Part shown: one piece after another, positions 49,101 through 57,657 of the stretch | Layout of the letters: each line of letters begins with the position of its first letter | How positions within the stretch are numbered: position 1 is the first letter of the stretch | Source of the DNA: Pteria penguin | Lineage: Eukaryota > Mollusca > Bivalvia > Pterioida > Pteriidae | Direction of reading: 5' to 3' | Length of the DNA stretch: 64,000 nucleotides | Assembly (NCBI GenBank): GCA_035048485.1 | Contig: CM068587.1 | Coordinates: 30,799,001 to 30,863,000 of the forward strand | Position numbers and translations under genes: made by a program | The notes under the pieces: generated by a model | The model's input: the letters and a program-made list of their open reading frames with translations, nothing else | Databases searched by the model: none | Told to the model about the DNA's origin: nothing

Positions 49101-51359
49101 GTACTCCTCAGAAGTCACAATTTTGTTTATAATGCTGACACAATGTAAGTGGAAAATTCTGAAAAATGGAATAAGACATTAAATTATAAAGACTAAATTC
49201 ATAAATATTTTCATAGGTCTACTGAATAAAGTTTCCAGTTAACAACGTCATATAATCAGACTTACTTTGCCTTTTTTCCATGGTATTTGTTACTTGATTG
49301 TTACTCCATATAATACATGTATCTAGCTTGCAGTGCAGGTGATCTTGGTGAAATCTCATATTTCAATTCTTTTTTAAGAGGTTGGTTACCTCTTGATTCC
49401 TTGTCACATTTCAATACATATTGTTGAAAGTGACATAAAACTTTGACATACCACCAACCATTAAGTTTCTATCCTTATCCCTTGGTTCTTTTATATTTTT
49501 TTGCCAGGTTGTGAAGGATATTCTAATACCACATCTTCCTGAATACTGGGTTCACTTAAACGCTGCCCTGGAAGATGTGTCCTTCTCCAATATGGCCACT
49601 AAGGCAGATGCACATAAAGTACATGGTGCCTTGCAGGTAGGTTTTCTTATTAATTGAACCACATGAATGCATTACATGTAAAATGGAAAATTGCAGAATT
49701 ATTTTGCAGATAATTTCCTTTGTCCAGTGTTTTGAGAATTTTAACTTTTTTATGTATGATTTTCAATTTTTTTTTTAATTGCAGCAAGGATTTGAACTAT
49801 TCTTTCGAGAGGAATTATGTAAATTTGAGAAGTTTGTAAATGACAGTGTCCCGCTATCAAGTCAGGAGGCGGATGAACACCCAAGACCTGCACAGCCCAA
49901 GGAGAAGGACATGCAAGAGGATGTTAAGGTTCAGGTCAAATCTGAACCCACTCCGAATTTAAATCCCAGTATGGCAACCCTCTATTCTCAGATGTATGAG
50001 TACTTTGGTGACAGTTTAGCTATGAAGCTCCCTTTACTTAATGATAAATGTGATCTAAAAGGAAAGGTTTTCCTGCCTAAAAAGAGTGATTCTCTTGTCT
50101 CACTCTCCGATCCTGAGGCATCCAAAAGTGGAGAGGAACTGCTTGCAGAATTCATGGAACAGGTGAAGATACAACAAAAGCTGGATAAAGAGAGAATGGA
50201 GAGGGAGAGACTCCAGAGACAAATTGACTTTGAGCGTCGAGAAAGAGAAAGAAAGCTACAAGAAGAGCATCATAAACTGATGGAGGCAGGAAAAAAGAGG
50301 CTAGAAGAAATCCGTCAGGTGGAGATTGCTCGGGAACGTGAAGAAATGGAGCGTTTAGAGCATGAACAGAGGAGGAACAAGAAACTTGCAGAACAGAGGA
50401 TATCTAAGATGTTACAGTCAGACGATGAGGATGAATTTGAGGAGGAAGTTATACCTTATCATCAGCCTAAGAGATTCCGCTCGCGTAGCCAGGTACAGTA
50501 TGCAGAGGTGGATGAGGAGGGTGATGTAGCAATGAGTGAACAGGACCCTTCCTACAGTGCTTCAGGAGCAGCCTCTAAAGGGGATATAATGAAGACCTCA
50601 GTCAGTAACACTGGTAGTGGCATCAAGTTGAAGATTATAACAAGACCTGGGAAACACCTCAAAGTGAAACCCATAGAACATTTAGCTAAAGAAGCAAAAA
50701 AGTCTTCCCATTCTTACAAAAGTAAATCCTCTCCTCATCAGAAGGAATCCAAACACTCTCCATATCACCAAAGAGAAAGTAAAAGTTCACCTCATGTACA
50801 TAAAGAATCCAGAAATTCTCCATTGGCACATCCAAAGGATTCACCTCATCACCGTGACATTAAAGGATCACCACATTTTCACAGAGAAGCCAAAGATTCG
50901 CCCCAGTCTCACAGAGACGTATCATATCTCAAAGAATCCAAACATTCACCACATTCTCATAGAGATTCCCACAGAGATTCTCCGCACTACAAGGAGTCTA
51001 AACATTCACCACACATTCATGGTTCTCATAGAGATTCTCCACACCATAAAGAATCCAAGCTTTCACCACGCAAGGACTCTCCTCACTATCGAGATTCTAC
51101 ACACAGTTCACAAAGGGAGATCAAGCACTCTCCACATGCACGCGATCCTAAAGAACAGAAACATAAACGTAAAAAATCTGGTCCAAAATCTGATAGAAAA
51201 GATGAATTTGAATTTGAATCTGACCCGGAGGATTTTACTCCTTTCTCGTTTAAATCTCATCAAACTTCATCAGATGGAGAAAGCAGTGATGGTGCTAGTC
51301 AGAGAAAACCATTGACTCTTAAATTAAAGGTCAAGGACAAAGAATTTTCTCCAGATTAA
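39985..51359 (+). CDS. TAF6L: TAF6-like (TAF6L), SAGA/PCAF-type coactivator subunit: whole gene, 11 exons
   Basis: Histone-fold scaffold subunit of the SAGA (STAGA/PCAF) histone acetyltransferase complex; nuclear. Exons join to 2,700 nt (899 residues plus stop) with GT-AG introns and consistent phases. Residues about 14-85 form the TAF6-type histone fold. 136-154 contain HWLAVNGV, the TAF6-family hinge. About 155-375 form the HEAT-type middle domain with LEPLAASIDPRNDHWVLRDY and CCHYGAVMGLLSLG. At 438-457 is MATLYSQMYEYFGDSLAMKL, matching the FGDSL block near the C-terminus of vertebrate TAF6L and not TAF6. Human TAF6L is about 620 residues; the excess here is a coiled coil (490-585) and a Ser/His-Pro repeat tail (682-828). 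It is divergent from PC, 9.2 kb away. Confidence 0.94.
40530..40616 (+). CDS. TAF6L: TAF6L exon 2 (histone fold)
   Basis: YSSLYMKHAKRKKLTTEDFN and KALKMSDVQ, the end of helix 2 and helix 3 of the histone fold, with the MKH(A/T)KR(K/R)KLT(T/V)EDFN signature shared with TAF6L. The acceptor is ttttcag and the donor gtaaat; 29 codons. Confidence 0.95.
41040..41190 (+). CDS. TAF6L: TAF6L exon 3
   Basis: PIHGHNFPDPLTFRQTKEGE, IFFVDDADVSLSSLALNENV, PQNNGETSIK: the conserved strand-rich TAF6 segment after the histone fold. The acceptor is ttgtag and the donor gtagga; it leaves in phase 1. Confidence 0.93.
42016..42072 (+). CDS. TAF6L: TAF6L exon 4 (short)
   Basis: A 57-nt exon encoding THWLAVNGVTKSSSLSQPP. 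HWLxxxGV is the hallmark that precedes the linker in TAF6 proteins. The acceptor is ttccag and the donor gtgagt; phase 1 at both ends, which fits the neighbouring exons. Confidence 0.9.
42926..43020 (+). CDS. TAF6L: TAF6L exon 5
   Basis: AKVAKQEISDSLQKYYDVVT, NIVLSSDTTALK: the first helices of the HEAT-type domain. In vertebrate TAF6L the corresponding text is DDLLKYYHQVTRAVL. The acceptor is gtacag and the donor gtaagc. Confidence 0.94.
44189..44266 (+). CDS. TAF6L: TAF6L exon 6
   Basis: FAMKDLSCNPQLSPLLPHFV, SFIFSG: the next HEAT helix pair, equivalent to the NSKIGALLPYFVYVVSG block of vertebrate TAF6L. The acceptor is ctttcag and the donor gtaaga; 26 codons, phase 0. Confidence 0.94.
44325..45180. 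repeat. Dispersed repeat fragments in TAF6L intron 6
   Basis: 44,325-44,560 looks like the end of a 'gagctcattgg...gtccgtg' type repeat ('atcttgaccttcc', 'gtgttgttgtccgtg'). At about 45,020-45,070 a SINE tail is readable (ttggttgattgattattgttt). Both are partial. Confidence 0.4.
45916..46300 (+). repeat. Seven 55-bp tandem repeats ending in the exon 7 splice acceptor
   Basis: Units start with gttttgttgtattgtttgta at 45,916, 45,971, 46,026, 46,081, 46,136, 46,191 and 46,246, exactly 55 bp apart. Each carries a pyrimidine-poor '...tttgtag|gtcaggag' acceptor-like junction (unit 6 has 'gtaag' and unit 1 'agtaggtcagcag'). The last unit supplies the real acceptor and first codons of exon 7. Unit 3 (46,026) shares the exon-specific 'ggagctcaagtca' variant with unit 7. 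Confidence 0.93.
46267..46368 (+). CDS. TAF6L: TAF6L exon 7
   Basis: VRSSSHDVGQLTKFLHMVKA, IINNTSLFLEPQSC: matches the VKSVSHDLEQLHRLL block of vertebrate TAF6L. The acceptor tttgtag belongs to the last unit of the 55-bp array and the donor is gtatgt; 34 codons, phase 0. Confidence 0.92.
47111..47388 (+). mobile_element. Diverged tRNA-SINE in TAF6L intron 7
   Basis: Head gagccagtgtagctcagtga (box A), then ggtacgactcccacc (box B), 'gagacagtaaaaactgaggtcc', 'cagatgccgcattacata' and the V-SINE-like end tcttggagtgacgtaaaaca with a 'caagcaatcaa' tail. It is older than the copies at 26,024 and 62,025. Confidence 0.75.
47588..47712 (+). CDS. TAF6L: TAF6L exon 8
   Basis: LSQLVQGVTNCLLEPLAASI, DPRNDHWVLRDYAARLLAQI, V. 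The LEPLAASIxPxNDHWxLRD signature is nearly identical to vertebrate TAF6L. The acceptor is ttgtag and the donor gtaagt; it leaves in phase 2. Confidence 0.96.
48087..48219 (+). CDS. TAF6L: TAF6L exon 9
   Basis: (S)MWTSPSNHLSMNTIHTLKEV, LHDHTKPFCCHYGAVMGLLS, LGTQ. CCHYGAVxGLxxLG is a TAF6L hallmark. The acceptor is ttgtag and the donor gtaaaa. The same frame stays open past the donor into a retroelement fragment, with the stop at 48,595-48,597. Confidence 0.95.
48250..48930 (+). mobile_element. RT-family retroelement, 3' fragment in TAF6L intron 9
   Basis: From about 48,262 to 48,597 it encodes the C-terminal part of a reverse-transcriptase-type ORF: LYDKRDDFNFAI, SSPAYGVFISQLIRYSRACS, VKLLNQGYICARLATSLRKF, YGRY, ending LLNDILD*. 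This is followed by ~330 bp of conserved 3' sequence with a perfect hairpin (accttcta-tac-tagaaggt) and gctagcaagcaggagatgct, ending atctttaca. The same element occurs at 62,913-63,715 (minus) and, tail only, at 61,304-61,599. It is truncated at its 5' end and has no poly(A). Confidence 0.85.
49508..49636 (+). CDS. TAF6L: TAF6L exon 10
   Basis: VVKDILIPHLPEYWVHLNAA, LEDVSFSNMATKADAHKVHG, ALQ. It matches the last HEAT helices of vertebrate TAF6L (the YPHL..YW..LQ..L segment and KADGHKVYGA). The acceptor is ttgccag and the donor gtaggt; 43 codons. Confidence 0.95.
49785..51359 (+). CDS. TAF6L: TAF6L exon 11 (last; long charged tail)
   Basis: 524 codons plus a TAA stop. Residues 376-395 (QGFELFFREEL) finish the folded part. 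MATLYSQMYEYFGDSLAMKL at 438-457 is the TAF6L-specific block. 490-585 is a Glu/Arg-rich coiled coil (MERERLQRQIDFERRERERK). 586-600 is acidic (SDDEDEFEEE). 653-675 holds IKLKIITRPGKHLKVKP. 682-828 is a repeat tract with ten SPH tripeptides and variants in KESKHSPHSHRDSPHH-like units, and the end is basic then acidic (FEFESDPEDF). Such a tail is absent from human TAF6L; it is probably disordered and phosphorylatable. The acceptor is attgcag. Confidence 0.95.
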   Translation, partial: QGFELFFREELCKFEKFVNDSVPLSSQEADEHPRPAQPKEKDMQEDVKVQVKSEPTPNLNPSMATLYSQMYEYFGDSLAMKLPLLNDKCDLKGKVFLPKKSDSLVSLSDPEASKSGEELLAEFMEQVKIQQKLDKERMERERLQRQIDFERRERERKLQEEHHKLMEAGKKRLEEIRQVEIAREREEMERLEHEQRRNKKLAEQRISKMLQSDDEDEFEEEVIPYHQPKRFRSRSQVQYAEVDEEGDVAMSEQDPSYSASGAASKGDIMKTSVSNTGSGIKLKIITRPGKHLKVKPIEHLAKEAKKSSHSYKSKSSPHQKESKHSPYHQRESKSSPHVHKESRNSPLAHPKDSPHHRDIKGSPHFHREAKDSPQSHRDVSYLKESKHSPHSHRDSHRDSPHYKESKHSPHIHGSHRDSPHHKESKLSPRKDSPHYRDSTHSSQREIKHSPHARDPKEQKHKRKKSGPKSDRKDEFEFESDPEDFTPFSFKSHQTSSDGESSDGASQRKPLTLKLKVKDKEFSPD

Positions 51360-52840
51360 AAATTGCTGTTAAGCTTTTATTATGCCCCCCTTAGAAGAAG
51401 GTGGGGCATATTGTTTTGCTGCGGTTGGTAGGTCAGTCGGTCTGTCAGTCTGTCAGTCTGTCGATCAGTTCATTTACTACAGTTTCTGCTCATTATTTCT
51501 GGAACGGATAGAGATATTGAATTGATATTTCGCATACAGATACACCTTAAGTTTATCTAGGTCAAGTTCAAATTTGGTTTTGGTTCAGTAATTTTTGTTA
51601 TTCCCCTTGGACTTAGGAAATTTCTTGAAATTAGCAGTTTCCGCTCGTTATCTCTGGAACCAATATAGATATTGAATTTATATTTGATTTGATATGCTGA
51701 TACATCTAAAGGATATTTAGGTCAAGTTCAAAGGATATCTGTCTTTGGCATTTTGATTTTGCTTTGTGTCAGTTAATACTGATGTCTAAAAGTGACATAT
51801 CTGTTAATTATTAGACACAAACTTTTGAATGGAAAAATTTTGTTTGTGGGTGAATTATGAGGAGTAGATGACCTCTAATGTGCTCATGTGAGTTATGCCC
51901 ACGTTACAAAAATAACCAGAGGTGGGGCATATGCTACATTGGCGTTGCTCTTGTTTTGACAAAGTTTCACACAAGTCATCTAAGTGATTTATCATGCAAG
52001 GAATTTAAAATTTATTCTAAAATGGAATTATACCAAATCGGAAAAAAAAATTCAGTGATTAGATTGAAAACAAAAAGAAACAATGTTTGTATTTGTGACA
52101 CATGTATTTTCAGCATGAAAAGTTATTCAGTAAACAATTTATGAAGTGTCATTCTATCATGAATTACTTGCTGAATTCTGACAATGAGTGATTGACAAGA
52201 TTGCCAGATTTGTTGCAATATTTTTGTATTAAACTATAGAAGACATAATGGTGTATATATTTACAATTGCATCATACAGTGAGTAAAACTTACCCTACAG
52301 TAATTATTCTGTCCACCTGTAAACCTTTACCACTTTATGTAAGCTTTTGCTACGATATAAGGTCAAATGTTTGATGAAGGCTTTTTATATTCAAAGCTTC
52401 AACATTCCAGAAGCTGTCACAATTTGTTGGTTTTAGGTGCAAACATATGTAATCTAATCACTCGCATGTATTGTAGAAATTACTGTAAAAGCAAGTCCTT
52501 TTTGTATTGAAAGTTATAGGGCAGACTTGGCGTAAACCCTTGACTGGCATACAAACAACCCTGGTTCGATTCCAGATCGTACTACTATGCTTGAAAGGTT
52601 GGTGGTCTCCTTGAAAGCGAGATAATACCCCAAAATAAACAATTTTTTTTCAGAAATTGTGACTTAGCCTAAAGACAAAACAAAAGAAAACTAATAAAAA
52701 CACCCCTAAAAACAAACCCCAATCAACATCAACAACAACCCCCAGACAAACATACTACCTCCCAAAAAGCAAGAAAAAACCTGTATGTACATTACATGCA
52801 TGTCTTTTGAGGAACTTTATATCTCGATATCTTCAAAGTG
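51360..52840 (+). other. TAF6L 3' flank/UTR with an interspersed repeat
   Basis: About 51,379-51,960 is a repeat bounded by ttatgccccccttag...ggtggggcatattg and ...ggtggggcatatgctacattggcgttgctcttg. Candidate polyadenylation hexamers are ATTAAA at about 52,228 and AATAAA at 52,634. A tRNA-like SINE head fragment (ggttcgattccagatcg) lies near 52,520-52,600. Where the transcript ends could not be decided. Confidence 0.4.
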
Positions 52841-52845
52841 AAGGA

Positions 52846-53108
52846 CAGGTTGGTCCAGTGGTATTGCACTGAATTTCTGATGTTCCGGTCACAATCCCGA
52901 CTGTCGGTACGGAATATTCTACCTATACCTATCCTATCTTCAGGTGAGACATTATAAACAGAGGCAAAATTTCACGATGGACGTGGAGCGTAGGAGATCC
53001 TTCACTACTTCGAGTAGGTCTGTTGTACCGGTCGAAATTTCTGTGTATTGCATCAGATAAAGACCGTCTCCATATAACAGCAATAATCTTGGTGCATCGT
53101 AAATAAAA
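52846..53108 (+). mobile_element. Diverged tRNA-SINE
   Basis: Head acaggttggtccagtggtat (box A), box B-like ggtcacaatcccgac, 'tcaggtgagacattataaac', 'gagatccttcactacttcg', 'caataatcttggtgcatcgt' and 'aaataaaacaaaaac'. It has the same architecture as the SINEs at 47,111 and 62,025. Confidence 0.65.
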
Positions 53109-53299
53109 CAAAAACAAAGTCGTGTGTGTCCTTTGCATAAGATAGAATTATAAAGCCATGTACCAGACAGGTGCCGCCATCATTTAAATGAATTCTTGGA
53201 GTGTTGTAAAACAATAGATACATAAATAACATAAGTGAGTGCATTTTATATAATACTTCTGTATTGCTAGAACCAGATGAACACAAGGTTTCTCGTGTT

Positions 53300-54740
53300 T
53301 TAGTGTTTTTGACTATCTTGGATGAAGTTTATTTTCGAGAGGGAGACAGAAATCTTTCTCGGTATTGGATTTAAACAATTATGGCGCCGAGATTGTTATC
53401 AAAATCTTTTGAGATCAAACTTCAGTGAACCTTTGGCTCTATGTCCGATGATATGGACAGAGAGTCTCGTGGCTTAAAGAAGAATCGTTTTGGCCCAGTA
53501 CGATTAGGGTACTCGGCAGCAAGTCATTGTTAAGCCCACAGAGGGTGAATTTGTGCGCCAACGTATCTTGCCTGATCGACTGACGGTAGTTTTCGGTCTT
53601 GGAAATGGCACGCCGATCGCACGACGGTATCCAACTTCCTGAATATTTAAAGTCGGTCGATGTTTTGTCGGTGGTTAAGGACACAGGAAAAGTACGGAAG
53701 TTTGAACAAGAATTTCTTTGTCACTGATCACACCTATCGTATTAGATTACTTTACACTGGTATAACAAAGTAAAACATGTACAATGTAAAACCCCGAGAT
53801 TTGACTACACTAAACACCATTATGGACTTCACAAACCCCTGGGGAATACAGGGGCGACCTGGTCCCGGGAGGAGTAGGCGTCCCTTATTCAGCAAACCGC
53901 ATCTGTCATGAATGTTGACGTCATATGTATTCAGTCATTCAAATTTACATTAGCTTTCCGTTTTTCAAATAATTTGTACATAAATTTCCCTCTCAATTTT
54001 GTCACTTTGGAGAACGTTTCCAAGCCGGAAGGAATTTAGTTCCTGGCTGAATTTAGCATCTGAAACGAGGATGTAATGGATAACGTTAATGAACGTCGAC
54101 TCGTTGCTAAAACATGTTGCATCTGATATGCGTTGAATACTTTAACGAGTCTGGGTATGGTAAGAATTCAGACATTTCTACAACTGAATTGTCGACAAGC
54201 CATTTATGCATTGAAACATGATAGATGGTTTTAACAGAAAAATGAGGTATCCGATCAAAGATGGACCAAACGAATTTAAACTAGCATTTCCTATGTATTT
54301 CAGTGTGAAATTCAGCATGGGATTTTTGTGTGTTTTTATTATAATTATATGTGGGACTGTATAAAATACTACATGTATATTCTTGTTCTTACCTCGTACG
54401 GTTAAGAAAACTTTTATTTTATTCTTAGTTCATATTAACCACATCAAAAATGAATCCTGACCATCCATAAGCTATCATGCTATGTAATGCTTTGAAGTTT
54501 AGCCCCCAAAATGGAACATGTGAACAACATGGAAAAGTCCATATCAAAACGATAAAACTTACATAAATGCAATAATTGACTTAGGTACGACAAAGTAAGT
54601 ATGATTCATATTTCTTCCGACGTGATATGTATATCTCATTAATTGTTGCTTTTATTCTTTTTGTACGTAATGAGAATTTGGGTAAGCACACAGTGGAGAC
54701 AATTTATCAAATGCGTATAAAACCGTGCTGGTCATTATCC
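53300..54740. other. Intergenic stretch, unrecognised; more complex part at 53.33-53.72 kb
   Basis: 53,330-53,720 is richer in CpG and has short frames on both strands (81 codons on minus at 53,439-53,684), none with a family I recognise. It could be a decayed retroelement or a first exon. The rest is AT-rich with nothing visible. Confidence 0.3.
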
Positions 54741-54749
54741 AAACTTGGA

Positions 54750-54838
<89 letters not shown>

Positions 54839-54922
54839 CGTCCCTTCGTCCGTCCTTCTGTCCATCCATCCATCCATCCATCTTATCTATCTATCTGTCT
54901 ATCTATCTATCTATCTATCTAC

Positions 54923-54954
<32 letters not shown>

Positions 54955-54955
54955 T
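54750..54955. repeat. Compound tetranucleotide microsatellite
   Basis: (CTAT)n, then (CTGT)n, then CCGT/CCTT variants, (CCAT)n, and again (CTAT)n. All the IYLS/VCLS-type open frames across it are artefacts of this repeat. Confidence 0.97.
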
Positions 54956-55000
54956 GCTTTATTTGATAGTAAGCTTTACTTTTAGGAGCTTTGATTATTA

Positions 55001-55254
55001 TTGATTGATTATTGTTTTACCTCACCCCACGATTATTTAACGTATATGGTGACCGCATCTGCCTGATGTACAGAAATTTATACCTTTGCAACGGGCCCAT
55101 CCGAAATATAGAGGGATCTACTACGTGCCACGCGTATCATGACGGGACCTCGGTTTTACTGTCTCGTCCTAAAGACGAGACACCGGTGTACTCACGGCGG
55201 GAGTCGAACCCGAGATATATTAGTTACAAACGGAGCACCTCATCCGGCTTAGCG
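55001..55254 (-). mobile_element. tRNA-SINE copy, minus strand
   Basis: Tail ttgattgattattgtttta, core 'cgtatatggtgaccgcatctgcctgatg', 'gagggatctactacgtgcc', the box B complement cgggagtcgaacccgag and a head ending ...catccggctta. It is moderately diverged from the 35,709 and 62,025 copies. Confidence 0.8.
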
Positions 55255-55458
55255 TGTTTTATGCAAGCGATGTTCTGAACCTTTTGATGATATCTCTCTC
55301 CCTTTCTCCCTCTTACGAAAAGTGTTAACTGTCTTTGAAAAAATAACAAAAGTTGGATATGTGATTATTTTGCAAAAGAAGGAGATGCTTTTTGACTTTA
55401 TGGCCGATAGGTCAATGGTCAATGTGATGTCATTACCACTTATCCAAATTTGGTTTGA

Positions 55459-55716
55459 ATGTACTGTAACCGATGAGTGTTCGATATGAGTAAACTTAGA
55501 TCCCGACCTTGCTGTAACCGTCGGATTGTTCGATATGAGTAAGTATAGATCGATCCTGATATAACTGTGAGCGAAGAAGTGTTCAATATGAGTAAATAGA
55601 GATCTCGACCTTGCTGTAACCAACGGAGTGTTCGATATGAGTAAATATAGATCCCGACCTTGCTGTAACCGTCGGAGTGTTCGATATGAGTAAACATAGA
55701 CCCAACCTTGTTGTAA
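55459..55716. repeat. Five ~49-51-bp tandem repeats
   Basis: Units of gctgtaaccgtcggagtgtt + cgatatgagtaaatatagatcccgacctt. 'gctgtaac' recurs at 55,511, 55,613 and 55,662, and diverged units (actgtaaccgatgag, ataactgtgagcgaa) fill the gaps. The minus-strand frames reading THIEHS/YSYRTL repeats come from this period. Confidence 0.85.
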
Positions 55717-56107
55717 AAGATATCAGCAAGAGACCAGGGTGCATAAAATAAAAGTGTACATTATATACCTAGTAATGTATTTGCCCATAAAACACTGTTT
55801 TACTACTGTATGGAACAAGCATCGGTGGTGTTGCCTGTCTCACAAACCAGGGCCGAGACAGGGGCTGAGACACATGAAGTTGATCTCGGCCCAGGTTTGA
55901 AGGTGATCTCAGCCCTCCAATTTTAACAGTAAATATTATTAAAAAATTGTTTCAAAACGTGTAAAACGCTCAAAATATATTACTACAAATATGGCACTAA
56001 TTAGGACCTTTCAATTACTTTCTGTAAAAATAGAACAAAATCATGCAATTTCAAAATCAAAATGGATCCGGGGGAAAGGGTAAAGAATAAACTTTTCCCA
56101 ATGTTAC

Positions 56108-56251
56108 ATGATGTAAGGGGTAATACCGGACAAATGCAAAATTGCCGCTTAGATTTGCATCAAATTACTGTGACGTCAAACTCCAAGCGTTAACGTCATA
56201 GTGAAAATGCCGGCAAAAGTGGTTTGTCCGGTATAAGACCCCTTACATCAT
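56108..56251. mobile_element. 144-bp MITE
   Basis: The ends ATGATGTAAGGGGT and ACCCCTTACATCAT are perfect inverses, and similarity continues inward (aataccggaca / tgtccggtataag). It contains a full CRE palindrome TGACGTCA at 56,171-56,178 and an AACGTCAT site. No coding capacity. Confidence 0.8.
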
Positions 56252-56259
56252 TTAACATC

Positions 56260-57650
56260 ACTTTACAGAAGAATAAGCGAATTGGATGATGATCTAATTG
56301 AAAAACAAAACCCGTGAAGAAAATGACGACGTAGGGCCGAATGGTGATGGCGTAATCGCGAAGGAAATGTATACATGTTACATGTATTTGCGGTTTTTTG
56401 TTTGTTGAAAATTTGATATCGTTACAAAGTAAAATTTTAAGTTTTATTACAGAGGCGTACATTTACATTTACCGAAAGGGGTCGGGTGGCTGACTCCCGT
56501 CCCCATTCTCAACCTGCATCCACTGCTAATGTGTGTTTAAAAGATGTTTTAAGACGAGCCCCATAGTCTTTACCCTCGTGATCAACTAATCAGCACAGGT
56601 CACTTGATCCAATTTATGTCCATTGATTGGCTGTAGTATTTCCCGCCAGCACGGACTGTCCGTATCTTTCTGCGCTCATTCTAGCTCAGGTGTTCAATGT
56701 TAGTGATTGTAGCAGGAAAAAAGATGAAAATTTTGTCATTTCGAAGTATTCCCAAAAGAAGAGTGATGAGTTATTTGATGCACACATTAACTAGATTGGT
56801 TTTATAAACGATTAATTCAAATGTAATTTATTGTATAATAGAGTTAAAAATCCCTGGAAACAACGTAAACGTTGTTTAGGCGCTTTGGCGACGTGAGACA
56901 CTATAACTGTGTGTTGATTACCCAGGAGTTGCTAAGTGTTTCGATTGTGATGCAGACGATCTAGGCTCGATTCCAGAAATGCGCCAAAACATGAGCATCT
57001 GATTGGTAACCTGAGATATACGACAATCAATGAATATATTCGAGTAAATTTAGCGCCCTTTACCAGGTTGGGGGCAACCTCTCATTTGAGAGATAATCAT
57101 TCAAATGAGTAAATATCACTGTTTTCAGTAATCAATTTAAAGGAATGAACAGAAGTAGACACGTACTAAAATTAAAGTTTCAAAATTTTGACTTAAACTT
57201 AAAAGGGCACATCTTTATAATATACTGAACATAAAATACAAAAGAAGTTGGCCTTTTCAACTTACCATTTTGGAAAACATTTTCACAATAAAAAGCATAC
57301 TTGTATTACAAGTATCCTGTTTAGATTATTTCGGGGTGCACGACGTGAGGTGCTTGTATAATACATTTTTTCCGATATTTAAAGCCGGAATGAAGGAGTT
57401 TATGTATTACAGGTATATCTGTAAATTTATCCATATCATTATCCATATCATGAACCCATCAGTATTCGTTTATGTGTCATCTTATGTGATTGTATGTGTG
57501 AATGTGTGTTGTGTTATTCTTTATTTATGTACATGCACGCCATGGTCCCGGCTTTGTTATTCCAATTCTTTAGCGTTGTTTCCACCAATTGTCTGCATAT
57601 AGTTACTTTGTATTTAGTTGAGTTTTATTTGACTTTTCGTTATCTTTTGC
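56260..57650. other. Intergenic stretch, little recognised
   Basis: A tRNA-like fragment with ggctcgattccagaaatgcg lies near 56,895-57,000. 57,270-57,602 is an open frame of 110 codons directly upstream of the LINE, and might be part of the LINE's 5' region. Nothing else is seen. Confidence 0.3.
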
Positions 57651-57657
57651 AATAGGC

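Noticed and set aside
50794..51315. 173-codon overlapping frame within TAF6L exon 11
   Set aside because: It is a shadow of the SPH-repeat region in another frame; codon composition follows the real frame, which is fixed by homology and the exon acceptor.
53439..53684. 81-codon minus-strand frame as a gene
   Set aside because: No recognisable domain or splice context; kept only as an unrecognised stretch.
54627..55004. Frames rich in IYLS and VCLS
   Set aside because: They are simple translations of the CTAT/CTGT microsatellite.
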